Positions 8,125 through 17,300 of a stretch of 20,365 bases of DNA are shown in pieces. A model generated the notes under the pieces. It worked only from the letters and a program-made list of their open reading frames with translations. It was not told the origin of the DNA and did no database searches. Location: NCBI GenBank assembly GCA_001801825.1, contig MGYR01000173.1, positions 526-20,890 on the forward strand. Direction: 5' to 3'. The position numbers and the translations under genes were made by a program. Numbering within the stretch: the first letter of the stretch is position 1; every line of letters begins with the position of its first letter. This DNA is from Gammaproteobacteria bacterium RIFCSPLOWO2_02_FULL_56_15 (GTDB lineage: Bacteria; Pseudomonadota; Gammaproteobacteria; Eutrophobiales; Eutrophobiaceae).

Positions 8125-8843
8125 TGACAGCGGAAGTGTCAAGATACTGGGCGGTCATACCCGCGGCAGGGGCGGGTTTGCGGATGGGGAGCGCGATACC
8201 CAAACAGTACCTGAAGATCCAGGGCAGAACTGTCCTGGAGCATACCCTCGATGTCTTCTGCAATCATCCGGCGCTCTCGGGTATCATGGTGGTCCTGGCC
8301 GATGGCGATCCTTACTGGGATACGATTAAGAGCGCCAGGTATCCAAGGGTATCATGCATAACGGGGGGCGTAGAGCGTTGTCATTCTGTGTATAACGGTC
8401 TCAAACAACTCGCCCGGCAGGCGGCGCCGAATGACTGGGTGCTCGTACATGATGCAGCCAGACCCTGTCTGCGCGGCTCCGATATCACGCTGTTGATAGA
8501 GACACTGCGCGATGAACCGGTCGGGGGCATACTCGCCTTGCCTGTGCGGGATACCATGAAGCGATCCGGACCCGGGAATGCAATTATTGGAACTGTTGAA
8601 CGCGGTGGTCTCTGGCATGCCTTGACCCCGCAGATGTTCCGGTTGGCCAGCTTGCAATCCGCCCTGGAGCAGGCCATGTCTGCGGAGGTCATGGTGACCG
8701 ATGAGGCACAGGCGATGGAACTCACGGGCGCTACGCCGAAACTCGTCCAGGGACAAACGGATAACATAAAAATAACCCACAGGAATGACCTGCCGCTGGC
8801 AGAGTTCTTTCTCGCGCAACAGGATAGGAACCGATGCGAATAG
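8124..8843 (+). CDS. ispD: 2-C-methyl-D-erythritol 4-phosphate cytidylyltransferase
   Basis: IspD transfers CMP from CTP to methylerythritol phosphate, the third step of the MEP isoprenoid pathway. The 239-residue protein has the nucleotide-binding loop PAAGAGLRMGSAIPKQYL near residues 13-30, with Arg20 and Lys27 at the same numbers as the catalytic residues of E. coli IspD. The VHDAARPC motif lies at about 108-115. Family features TPQMF and VTDEAQAME follow. The ATG overlaps the ftsB stop as TGATG, with GGAG five bases upstream, and the 3' end overlaps ispF by 10 bases. Its substrate CTP is the product of pyrG at the head of this gene run. Confidence 0.98.
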   Translation: MTAEVSRYWAVIPAAGAGLRMGSAIPKQYLKIQGRTVLEHTLDVFCNHPALSGIMVVLADGDPYWDTIKSARYPRVSCITGGVERCHSVYNGLKQLARQAAPNDWVLVHDAARPCLRGSDITLLIETLRDEPVGGILALPVRDTMKRSGPGNAIIGTVERGGLWHALTPQMFRLASLQSALEQAMSAEVMVTDEAQAMELTGATPKLVQGQTDNIKITHRNDLPLAEFFLAQQDRNRCE

Positions 8844-9307
8844 GTCATGGCTATGATGCCCATGTTTTCACGACAGGTCGTCCACTGGTGTTGGGCGGCG
8901 TCACGATTCCCCATGATCAGGGACTCAAGGCTCATTCGGATGGAGACGCCGTCATCCATGCCCTCTGCGATGCGCTTCTGGGCGCAGCGTCGCTAGGGGA
9001 TATCGGCAGACATTTTCCGGATACGGACAAAACTTACAGCAATATCGACAGCAGGATCCTGTTACGCAGGGTTAAAGAGATGCTCCATGAGCATTTTTTG
9101 TCGATAGTCAATGCGGATATCACCATACTTGCGCAGGCGCCCAGGATGGCTCCGCACATCGAATCCATGAAGAATGTATTGACTACTGATATGGGGATTG
9201 CAGTCAGTGCCCTCAACATCAAGGCTGGCACTACGGAAGGCATGGGATTCGTTGGCCGGAGGGAAGGTATTGCCGTGTATGCCGTCGCCCTGCTTGAGGA
9301 GTGTTGA
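8834..9307 (+). CDS. ispF: 2-C-methyl-D-erythritol 2,4-cyclodiphosphate synthase
   Basis: IspF cyclises CDP-methylerythritol 2-phosphate to methylerythritol cyclodiphosphate with loss of CMP, in the MEP pathway. The 157 residues match the family length. The zinc ligands Asp8, His10 (GYDAH) and His42 (HSDGDAVIH) are in place. IGRHFPDTD, AQAPRMAPHI and KAGTTEGMGFVGRREGIA follow in family order. The start overlaps ispD by 10 bases, preceded by AGGATAGGA. IspE, which acts between IspD and IspF, is not in the window. A 79-base gap separates it from the thioesterase gene. Confidence 0.98.
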   Translation: MRIGHGYDAHVFTTGRPLVLGGVTIPHDQGLKAHSDGDAVIHALCDALLGAASLGDIGRHFPDTDKTYSNIDSRILLRRVKEMLHEHFLSIVNADITILAQAPRMAPHIESMKNVLTTDMGIAVSALNIKAGTTEGMGFVGRREGIAVYAVALLEEC

Positions 9308-9386
9308 TTCCAGTCGCGCAACATGGTGACGATCCGAAAGCAGGATCCGAATTTATTGCATCGCAGATAATTTGCAGGTGAGGCTG

Positions 9387-9848
9387 ATGACTGAGTCAAG
9401 CCAGGTACAAGAAAGGGTGATCCTGCTGCTCCGGCGGAAATTCCTGGAATTGGATCTGGATGTGCGAATCCCACCGCCTGTATTCACCGCCATGCAGGGC
9501 AGTGTCATCGCCTTTGACGGGGTCAATCACACCATGCAGGCAAGGTTTCCGGTAACGGAATCCACATTGAATCCCTTTGGAAATATGCAGGGTGGCATGA
9601 TAGCGGCAGCGATCGATAACACGCTGGGTCCGCTCAGCATGCTTGCGGCGCCGCCAAACTACACCAGAAATCTGGAAATCAAATACCGAAGACCCGTATC
9701 AGGAGGTACAGAATACCTGGATGTGCATTGCCGATTGGAAGAGCGAAAAAACAGGCAACTGATTTTCTCGGCTATTGTTACCGATGCAGACGGAGAAGAG
9801 TTTGCCAGTGCGCGCGCAGTGCACTGGATCCTTGAGATGAAAAAATGA
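9387..9848 (+). CDS. PaaI-type hotdog-fold thioesterase
   Basis: This 153-residue protein resembles small acyl-CoA thioesterases of the PaaI/4HBT hotdog superfamily, which act on CoA thioesters in the cytosol. The core reads LNPFGNMQGGMIAAAIDNTLG at about 61-81: Asn66 and Asp77 sit where the family has active-site residues, but the usual HGG is QGG here (Gln68). A following EIKYRRPVSGG segment fits the second half of the fold. I choose the ATG at 9387, with AGGTG six bases upstream, over a TTG 15 bases earlier. It lies between ispF and the DSF synthase gene rpfF on the same strand, so a link to acyl-thioester turnover in DSF synthesis is possible but unproven. Substrate unknown. Confidence 0.8.
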   Translation: MTESSQVQERVILLLRRKFLELDLDVRIPPPVFTAMQGSVIAFDGVNHTMQARFPVTESTLNPFGNMQGGMIAAAIDNTLGPLSMLAAPPNYTRNLEIKYRRPVSGGTEYLDVHCRLEERKNRQLIFSAIVTDADGEEFASARAVHWILEMKK

Positions 9849-10061
9849 TGTCAGTGATCTGAAATAATAATGACAATGATCTCCTCGTTAATACCCTGAA
9901 AAGGGTAGTTATTGAAATAAAACGACCGGCGTATTCCTCATTTTGTTTCTACTTTGTATCAATTCAAAAGCACTCGCTTACATTATTCCCGCTTTAGTTT
10001 ATGCTGTTTTGAGACCGCCATCCCAGGAGTCCTGAAAAAAAACCAAGGTGGTTGAATCATC

Positions 10062-10078
10062 ATTATTACTAGAATAAT
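10062..10078. repeat. A/T-rich inverted repeat upstream of rpfF
   Basis: ATTATT (10062-10067) and AATAAT (10073-10078) form a perfect 6-bp inverted repeat around ACTAG, 55 bases before the rpfF start. TTGAAT lies at 10052-10057 and could be a -35 box, but no good -10 is at standard spacing. The repeat could be a regulator site or simply the AT-rich promoter zone. Confidence 0.35.
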
Positions 10079-10132
10079 AAAACTGAGGGAAGCCTGAATA
10101 AGCACAATTGAACAGCGAAGAGGAGATATGTC

Positions 10133-11056
10133 ATGAATACGTACAATCTTGCCAACGAAGTCCAGTTAAGGAACTACAACCAGATTGCGATTGATGTCGA
10201 TGCGGAATACGGTATCGTGTGGGTCAATCTTACACCGATGCCGCGGCCCTGTTTCAATCCGGCAGTGGTGCAGGAGTTGCGAAGCCTGCAAATCATGCTG
10301 GAAGTGAATTCCGGAAGATTGCCCTACAAGGGTGAAATGGTACAGATCAACTATCTGGTGCTTGATTCTGAGATGCCGGGAATCTTCAGCATGGGAGGTG
10401 ATCTTGATCTGTTCCGCAGATGCATCATCAACAAAAACAAGAAAGGTTTGCTGGTATACGCGAAATCCTGCATTGATACCATCCATGGCTTTATCACGGG
10501 CTGTCGGCAGCCGATTACAACGATAGCCCTGGTTCGCGGTGATGCCCTGGGTGGAGGTTTCGAAGTTGCATTAAGCTGCCAGGTCTTGATAGCCGAACGG
10601 CAGGTTGAAATGGGTTTCCCCGAAGTCCTGTTCAATCTGTTTCCGGGGATGGGAGGATATCACCTGCTGTCGCAGAGAATACCGCCCAAACAAGTGGACA
10701 AATTCATGTTAAGTGGAGCCAAGTACCCGGCCGATCGGTTGCATGAAATGGGTGTCATCGACAGGCTGGTGGAAAAGGAGAAGGGCAGGGAGGATGTTTA
10801 TAATTACATTACCGAGAGCGCCAGATACCGCAACGGTTATACTGCGATGAAAAATGTCAGGGAAAAGGTGCATCCGGTAACCCATGAGGCGTTGATGGAT
10901 GTGTGCAGCTACTGGGTGGACATATCGATGAATATCAGCGAGCGCGACCTCAAACTGATGGAACGGCTGATCAGGGCGCAAGACCGCGTAATGCAGGCCT
11001 GGCATGCAGATGCTGCAGAGACCAATCAGGAATTCTACAAAGAAAATATTGCCTGA
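10133..11056 (+). CDS. rpfF: DSF synthase RpfF-like (enoyl-CoA hydratase/isomerase superfamily)
   Basis: RpfF-type enzymes make diffusible signal factor (DSF), a cis-2-unsaturated fatty acid used in cell-cell signalling, by dehydrating a 3-hydroxyacyl-ACP and releasing the acid. The 307-residue crotonase-fold protein has ALGGGFEVALSC with Glu144 and MGFPEVLFNLFPGMGGY with Glu164. Their 20-residue spacing matches Glu141/Glu161 of Xanthomonas RpfF. The N-terminal MGGDLDLF and C-terminal LIRAQDRVM also match RpfF better than generic enoyl-CoA hydratases. AGAGGAG precedes the ATG by seven bases. The gene converges on an RpfC-like sensor gene only 23 bases away, which strongly supports the DSF assignment. 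The chain specificity is not deducible. Confidence 0.92.
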   Translation: MNTYNLANEVQLRNYNQIAIDVDAEYGIVWVNLTPMPRPCFNPAVVQELRSLQIMLEVNSGRLPYKGEMVQINYLVLDSEMPGIFSMGGDLDLFRRCIINKNKKGLLVYAKSCIDTIHGFITGCRQPITTIALVRGDALGGGFEVALSCQVLIAERQVEMGFPEVLFNLFPGMGGYHLLSQRIPPKQVDKFMLSGAKYPADRLHEMGVIDRLVEKEKGREDVYNYITESARYRNGYTAMKNVREKVHPVTHEALMDVCSYWVDISMNISERDLKLMERLIRAQDRVMQAWHADAAETNQEFYKENIA

Positions 11057-11079
11057 TTGAGTACGGGATCTCTTATCGC

Positions 11080-13650
11080 TTAGAGTGCTGCGGAATCAAG
11101 CTGCTCAATGTAGGAAACCAGAGCAGCTTGAGTCCTGTCGAATACGTCATCCATCTGGTTCAGGTAGTCTCCCATGGATGACTTGTTCTCACTGGTGGAT
11201 AACTGATGTATTGTTGTGGCGTACTGAGCCAGTGAAACAGCACCGATGCTCCTGGTGCTGCCTTTCATCGCATGCGCGCTGTCCTGTATCATGTTGAAGC
11301 GGTTGGATTCATAGGAAGCCTTCATTGATTCAATCAGTGCTTTGCTGTCCTCAAGGAAGCCGTGGATCAGGTCGTTCATGAAATCCACATCCTGGCTTAA
11401 CTTGGCCAGGTTATTCAGTGTGTCATAATCAAGCACAGGCTGGTGTTCCGGTTTATTGGAAGCGACCAGTTTGAGTCTCGCCTTTTTCGCGGTTCCGGGC
11501 TGGGCGCCGCCTTCCTCTGTGGATTCATGCCTGGATTTTCTATCGCCGCTTTCCATCAGTGTGTTGATGGTATTCAACAGCCGTTTGATCTCAATGGGTT
11601 TGGTAAGATAGGAATCAACGCCGGCATTGCGGCACGCGTTTGCTGCCTCGGTTGTGGCGTTCGCAGTAAGCATTATTATCGGTATTCGATTCTTTCCGGT
11701 CATCATGAAGCGTAATATCTTCGTGGCTTCTATGCCGTTCATCACCGGCATGTGCATATCGAGAATGATCAGGTCATAGTTGTTCTTCTCGAAGCTGTCC
11801 AGTACCTCTTCACCGTTGAGCACGACATCAACCTTGTGACCGGCAAACTCCAGGGTTTTCTTGATAACCTTTTGGTTTGTGAGATTGTCTTCGCCGACCA
11901 GGATATACAATTGTTTGTCGGTGGTTTTCTTACCGTCGATCTCCACCAATCGGGTTACTTTTTCATGGTCAAGGACCCCAACTGTTGTTGCATGCAGGAC
12001 ATTGTAGAGCAGTCGTTGCGCAATCGGTGTGTTGAGGACGCACAAATAACCAGAGTCAAGGAGAAGGTTTCTGTCTGCAGTACCCGTTTCCCTCACCAGT
12101 ACGAGTTCCAAGTTCCGGTGGGCCGCAGATGAGTGGATTTGTTCAGCGTACAGGACAGGGTCCAGCTCCAGGCCTTTCTCATCGATGAGGGCAATATTGT
12201 AGTCCTTCCCTGATGCCTTTGACTTTGCAAGTAACTTGAGGGCATCTGTGCTGGTGATGGAATGATCCCAGGCGATCTGCCATCCTTCAAGGTATTGTAC
12301 GATCGTGGAATGTCTGGAACCGTGCGTGGCTATCAACAGGACGCGAGGTTCATCCGCAATATCTCGCTGCACAGCAGAGGCGTCGCCGTCAGTATCCTCT
12401 TGCAGATTCATACCCAGTTCAAACCAGAAGGTACTACCTGTGCCGAGCTTACTGACCAGTCCCATACGCCCACCCATGAGTTCCGTCAGACTTCGGGCGA
12501 TGGCAGTACCAAGTCCGGTGCCTCCGTAAGTATTGGTGGTGGATTGGTTCGCCTGGATGAATTTTTCGAAGATCTTGTCCTGCATATCCAGAGGGATCCC
12601 GATGCCTGTATCGATGACCTCAAACCGCAGTTCAGCTCTGTGATTGTTCAGGTTTGTGGTGGAGACATTGATTATCACCCGGCCCTGGTCCGTGAACTTG
12701 AGTGCATTGCTGATCAAGTTGATCAACACTTGCCTGATCAGCTGTTCATCACCGATTACGTTATACGGTGTATCAGGCGCAATATGGAGGCTGAAAGCAA
12801 GACCCTTTTTCTCCGCCAGCGAGGCCATCATCCGGACAACGGATTTAACCAAGGCGTACAGGTCGAACGGCTGGTTATCGATGTTGGTCTTGCCGGCCTC
12901 GATCTTGGATATGTCCAGGATATCCTGAATCAGCGAAAGGAGCGTTTTTGCTGATGCCAGTATGGTAGAGACAAAGTCCTTCTGCTCCGGATCCAGGTTA
13001 GTTGAACCGAGCATTTCGCTCATGCCGATCACCCCATTCAGAGGGGTCCGGATCTCATGACTCATATTGGCCAGGAATTGGCTCTTGGCCTGATTGGCTG
13101 ATTCAGCCTCCAGGATGGCGTTCTGAAGGCGGCTGAGGAGTACGTTGATATAGAGCGGCAGGATCACCATGGTTGCCAGGACGCCGCTTGCGATAAAGAA
13201 ATGATCGGACCAGTATGGGCTGAAAGTCATCACCACCAGGAATCCCATGATGGTGAGCACGGTATGCATGAACAGGTACTTGCTGCCGTGTCGGAGTCCA
13301 TTACCGAAGATGAGCCAGAAATAGATCACTATCAACGGGGCCGCGGCTTCACCCGAGGAAGCCAGTGCAAAAGTTGTCGTGGCCACCTCAATCAACATGG
13401 CCAGGAACAGACGTTTCTCATTTCTTTCGGGAACAAATATGGTCCAGACGATAAACAGGGAGGAGAAGGGCAACGTCGCCAGATACATGTACAGAATACT
13501 GGTGCCCATCAATCCGTGCGACCAGGCGATAGCTGTATAGATAGTGAGTATGACGCAGGCAATCAACCGGATTACTGACTGCTCAAACTCGTCACCCTTG
13601 ACACGCAAATGCGCCAGGTTCCTGAATCTTGAAATGGTGTTCGCAACCAT
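11080..13650 (-). CDS. rpfC: RpfC-like hybrid histidine kinase, DSF sensor
   Basis: RpfC senses DSF and passes phosphate through a His-Asp-His-Asp relay; it also binds and restrains RpfF in Xanthomonas. Five to six membrane segments span about 25-174, with RpfC-like GNGLRHGSKYL and SPYW. The HisKA domain has His198 in MSHEIRTPLNG, the same number as in Xanthomonas RpfC. The ATPase domain has Asn311/Asn315 (N box), DTGIG (347-351) and GGTGLG (376-381). A degenerate receiver follows at about 434-556, then a complete receiver (583-700; Glu587/Asp588, Asp631, Lys684) and an HPt domain with His793 (AHAMKGS). It is longer (856 residues) than the classic RpfC because of the extra receiver. It lies 37 bases after the Smr gene, so they may be co-transcribed. 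Confidence 0.92.
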   Translation of the reverse strand: MVANTISRFRNLAHLRVKGDEFEQSVIRLIACVILTIYTAIAWSHGLMGTSILYMYLATLPFSSLFIVWTIFVPERNEKRLFLAMLIEVATTTFALASSGEAAAPLIVIYFWLIFGNGLRHGSKYLFMHTVLTIMGFLVVMTFSPYWSDHFFIASGVLATMVILPLYINVLLSRLQNAILEAESANQAKSQFLANMSHEIRTPLNGVIGMSEMLGSTNLDPEQKDFVSTILASAKTLLSLIQDILDISKIEAGKTNIDNQPFDLYALVKSVVRMMASLAEKKGLAFSLHIAPDTPYNVIGDEQLIRQVLINLISNALKFTDQGRVIINVSTTNLNNHRAELRFEVIDTGIGIPLDMQDKIFEKFIQANQSTTNTYGGTGLGTAIARSLTELMGGRMGLVSKLGTGSTFWFELGMNLQEDTDGDASAVQRDIADEPRVLLIATHGSRHSTIVQYLEGWQIAWDHSITSTDALKLLAKSKASGKDYNIALIDEKGLELDPVLYAEQIHSSAAHRNLELVLVRETGTADRNLLLDSGYLCVLNTPIAQRLLYNVLHATTVGVLDHEKVTRLVEIDGKKTTDKQLYILVGEDNLTNQKVIKKTLEFAGHKVDVVLNGEEVLDSFEKNNYDLIILDMHMPVMNGIEATKILRFMMTGKNRIPIIMLTANATTEAANACRNAGVDSYLTKPIEIKRLLNTINTLMESGDRKSRHESTEEGGAQPGTAKKARLKLVASNKPEHQPVLDYDTLNNLAKLSQDVDFMNDLIHGFLEDSKALIESMKASYESNRFNMIQDSAHAMKGSTRSIGAVSLAQYATTIHQLSTSENKSSMGDYLNQMDDVFDRTQAALVSYIEQLDSAAL

Positions 13651-13687
13651 GAAATATTGACCAGTTCTCGCAGTGTTCAGACGGTAA

Positions 13688-14236
13688 TCAAAATGTCTTT
13701 TTCAGAAGAACGTACACGGCGCCCGTGCCGCCATCTGCGGGTCGTGCGGTACAGTAGGCAAGGACATCATTGCGTCGCTGCAACCATCGACCCAGTTGCT
13801 TTTTCAGTATGGGTTCCCCGTTTATGGACCCCAGGCCTTTTCCGTGGATAATCCTGACGCAGTTCCTTTCCCTCGTGCGGCACTTGGTCAGGAATTCCGT
13901 GACACGCGTCCGTGCAGAAACAACGGATAGACCGTGCAGATCAAGTTCTGCCTGGATGCGTATCTGGCCGGTCCTGAGTTTCCGGAACAGGCGATCCTGG
14001 ACCCCGTCCCGCCGGTATTGCAACTCATCACCGGTTTCCAGAATATCCGGATTGAACGGTCCGGTTGACATTTCCATGAGCACCAACCGGTTATCCGCAA
14101 GACTCTGTAGAGGTACGGGCTGCGGTTTTATAACCGCCCTGCCTGCTACGGTATCCTGTCGAACTGGAATTACCGGACCTGCCGTAGTGCGGAACAGCAG
14201 GATATCTTCTTCGCTAGGTATTGATTCAGTCGGCAT
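13688..14236 (-). CDS. Smr-domain protein (SmrA/SmrB-like)
   Basis: This 182-residue protein ends in a small MutS-related (Smr) domain, a family with nuclease members; in E. coli SmrB cleaves mRNA at collided ribosomes. The N-terminal segment has SEEDILLFR (8-16), followed by a linker and the YRRDGVQDRLFRKLRTGQ region (74-91) common to SmrA/B-type proteins. The Smr domain shows LDLHGL at 98-103, HGKGLGS at 131-137 and a closing GGTGAVYVLL at about 169-178. DLHGL and HGKG are the two family motifs, and both are intact. I cannot tell whether it is the SmrA or SmrB orthologue. It lies 87 bases after purL and 37 before rpfC on the same strand. Confidence 0.88.
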   Translation of the reverse strand: MPTESIPSEEDILLFRTTAGPVIPVRQDTVAGRAVIKPQPVPLQSLADNRLVLMEMSTGPFNPDILETGDELQYRRDGVQDRLFRKLRTGQIRIQAELDLHGLSVVSARTRVTEFLTKCRTRERNCVRIIHGKGLGSINGEPILKKQLGRWLQRRNDVLAYCTARPADGGTGAVYVLLKKTF

Positions 14237-14323
14237 TTTGTCCGGGTGTACGCTTGCAAGGATACTATTAGTTTATAGCAGCGGGGACATATTGCCAGTA
14301 CTACAGAGAGTTGAAATAAATCG

Positions 14324-17300
14324 TTAACAATTGATCCAGGCGCGGGCATTGTGGAACAGTTGCATCCAGGGGCTGGTTTCCGCCCGCCACTCCGGTGGCA
14401 ACCAGGAGAGCTGCCGGCTGAGAAATACCCGTTCCGGGTGCGGCATCATTATGGTGAAGCGTCCGTCATCATTGGTGAATCCAGTCCAGGATCCGGCAGA
14501 ACCGTTGGGGTTTCCCGGGTATCTTGCGGCGGGGTGGCCATAATTATCGATAAATCGCATTACAGGATTGGATCTCTGGAGGTCGTCTGAGCGTCTGAAT
14601 GATGTCCTGCCTTCCCCATGCGCCACGACCAGCGGTAATCTGGAACCGCACATGTCTTGCAATAGGATCGAGCGCGATTCAACGATCTCAACCATCACCA
14701 GCCTGGATTCGAAGCGGGCGGATAAATTCTGGACGAAGTCGGGCCAATGAGTTGTCCCGGGTATAAGGGAATGCAGTCCGGACATCATCTGACACCCATT
14801 GCAGACTCCCAGACCGAAGCTGTCCTGGCGCTCAAAAAAGGCCTGGAATTCATCACTGAGTCTGCTGTTGAACAGGATGGTCTTGGCCCAGCCTCCTCCT
14901 GCACCCAGTACATCCCCATAGGAGAAGCCGCCACCGGCAGCAATACCGGTGAATTCCTTCAGACTGGTGCGGGCATGCAGTAGATCGCTCATATGCACGT
15001 CGATCGGTGCAAAGCCTGCACGTTCGAAGGCGGCGGCCATCTCCATGTGTCCGTTGACTCCTTGTTCCCGCAGGATGGCAATCAAAGGTGGCTTGCCTGT
15101 GTTGACCATAAAGGGGTCACGTTTTGCGGCGAAGCTGGGGCCGACGGTCATGGACAGACCCGGATCCTGTTCATCCGCAAGTCCTTCGAATTCCTCCCGC
15201 GCGGTCACCGGATTATCCCGCATGGATTGCATGTGAAAAGTGGTGAGTGACCAGAGAGAGTGCAGATGGGATAGTGTGGCACTGTAAATCGAAACACCTG
15301 CGTTCTCTATCCGGATCTGCCTGATTGGATCCGGTCGCCCGACCAGCAACAGATACCGGTCATTCAGACCGCAGTTGTGAAATGTCTGTCGAATCCGATC
15401 CAGATGCTGAATCTCGATCTGAATCACGGCTCCCGGTTCTTCATTGAACAGCAGCGGCAGGATCTCGTCGTCGCCGACGGAAAGACTGACAGAGAGCCCC
15501 CGGCGCGAAGCAAAGGCCATTTCACACAGGCAGATGATCAATCCTCCATCCGATCGGTCGTGGTAAGCCAGCAGCAATCCCTGCTCGTTTAGTAACTGGA
15601 TCGCCCGGAAGAACGCCGACAACAGGCCGGGCTTGTCCAGATCGGGCGCTCGTCCGCCAGGCCGGCAAAACACCTGCGAGAGGGCTGAACCGCCCAGGCG
15701 GTTTTGCCCCCCTGACAAATCCACCAGCAGGAGAGCGCTTGCTGATCCCGTATCCTGTAACTGTGGCGTTAATGTCAGACGGATGTCGGACACCGCTGCG
15801 AAGGCCGTGATGTTCACTGACAGGGGTGACCGAACCTGTTTCTCTTCCCCGGCTTCCAGCCAGCGGGTGTTCATCGAAAGAGAATCCTTGCCTACCGGAA
15901 TGGCTATACCCAGTCCGGCGGCGAGATCAGAGACGGCAGTAACGGTATCAAACAGGGCGGCATCTTCATTACCCTGACCACACGCGGCCATCCAGTTTGC
16001 GGACAAGGCGACATCCTGCAGAGTGTTTATTCGTGCAGCGCAGAGATTGGTTATCGCCTCCGCCAGCGCCAGTCGTCCGGATGCCGGGGCATCGATGACG
16101 GCGACCGGGCTGCGTTCACCAGTGGCCATTGCCTCACCGGTCCAGGCATCAAAAGAGGCCGCTGTTACGGCACAGTCGGCCACGGGAGTCTGCCAGGGGC
16201 CGACCATCTGATCCCTGGTGACCAACCCGGATACGCTGCGATCGCCGATAGTGATCAGGAAACGCTTGTCGGCAACGGCGGGGAGTTGCAAAACACGCTC
16301 CAGCGCCGCGCCGGGCTCTATACCCTCCAGCTGTCGTTCGCAGAACGGGGATGCTGCATGCTCCGCCCTGCGTGACAGCCTGGGAGGTTTCCCGAGCAGC
16401 ACCTGTAAAGGCAGGTCAATCGGACGGTTTCCGTGCAGGCGATCCAGCAGGACCAGGCGTCCGGTGTCATCCGCCTCACCCACGACCGCGAATGGCGCGC
16501 GTTCACGACGGCAGAGTCCGGCCAGTTTTTCCACGTCTGCCGCTTTTACGGCCAGCACGTAACGTTCCTGTGCTTCATTGCACCAGATCTCCATGGGGGA
16601 CATCCCATCATCATCCTTGGGGATATCCCGTAATTCGAAAACCGCTCCACGCCCGCTGTCGTGGACCAGTTCCGGCAGTGCATTGGAGAGTCCGCCCGCA
16701 CCCACGTCATGGATCGATATCACGGGATTGTCCGGGCCCATGGCCCAGCATTGGTTGATCACTTCCTGGCAACGTCGTTGCATCTCCGGGTTATCGCGCT
16801 GGACCGAGGCGTAATCCAGATCCGCGGCGCTTTGTCCCGTGGCCATCGAGGATGCCGCGCCCCCACCGAGTCCAATCAACATGGCCGGTCCACCGAGGAC
16901 GATTATTTTTGCGCCCGGCGGTATGCTTTGCTTGGCTATGTGTTGGTCGCGAATCACGCCGTAGCCCCCGGCCAGCATGATCGGCTTGTGATAACCCCGG
17001 ATGATCCCGGTCTCCGGATCGGTATGTTCAAAGGTCCGGAAATAGCCGCACAGGGCCGGCCGCCCGAATTCGTTATTGTATGAGGCAGCGCCCAGCGGAC
17101 CCTCCAGCATGATCTCAAGCGCGCTTACGATCCTGTCCGGTTTTCCATTCTGCTCTTCCCAGGGCTGGGGCAGATCGGGCAGGTGCAGGGAGGATACGGA
17201 AAACCCCGTCAGGCCCGCCTTGGGTCTGGCCCCGGTTCCGGTGGCCGCCTCATCCCTGATCTCACCGCCGGCGCCGGTGGCAGCGCCAGCCCAGGGGGAG

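Noticed and set aside
9372..9386. TTG start for the thioesterase
   Set aside because: The ATG at 9387 has AGGTG at good spacing, which the TTG lacks.
9890..9917. TACCCT/AGGGTA stem (GAAA loop) as a terminator after the thioesterase gene
   Set aside because: The stem is only six pairs and no T-run follows, so I do not call it a terminator.
12262..12954. 230-codon open frame antisense to rpfC
   Set aside because: It covers the kinase core of rpfC in the opposite sense and has no motif of its own.
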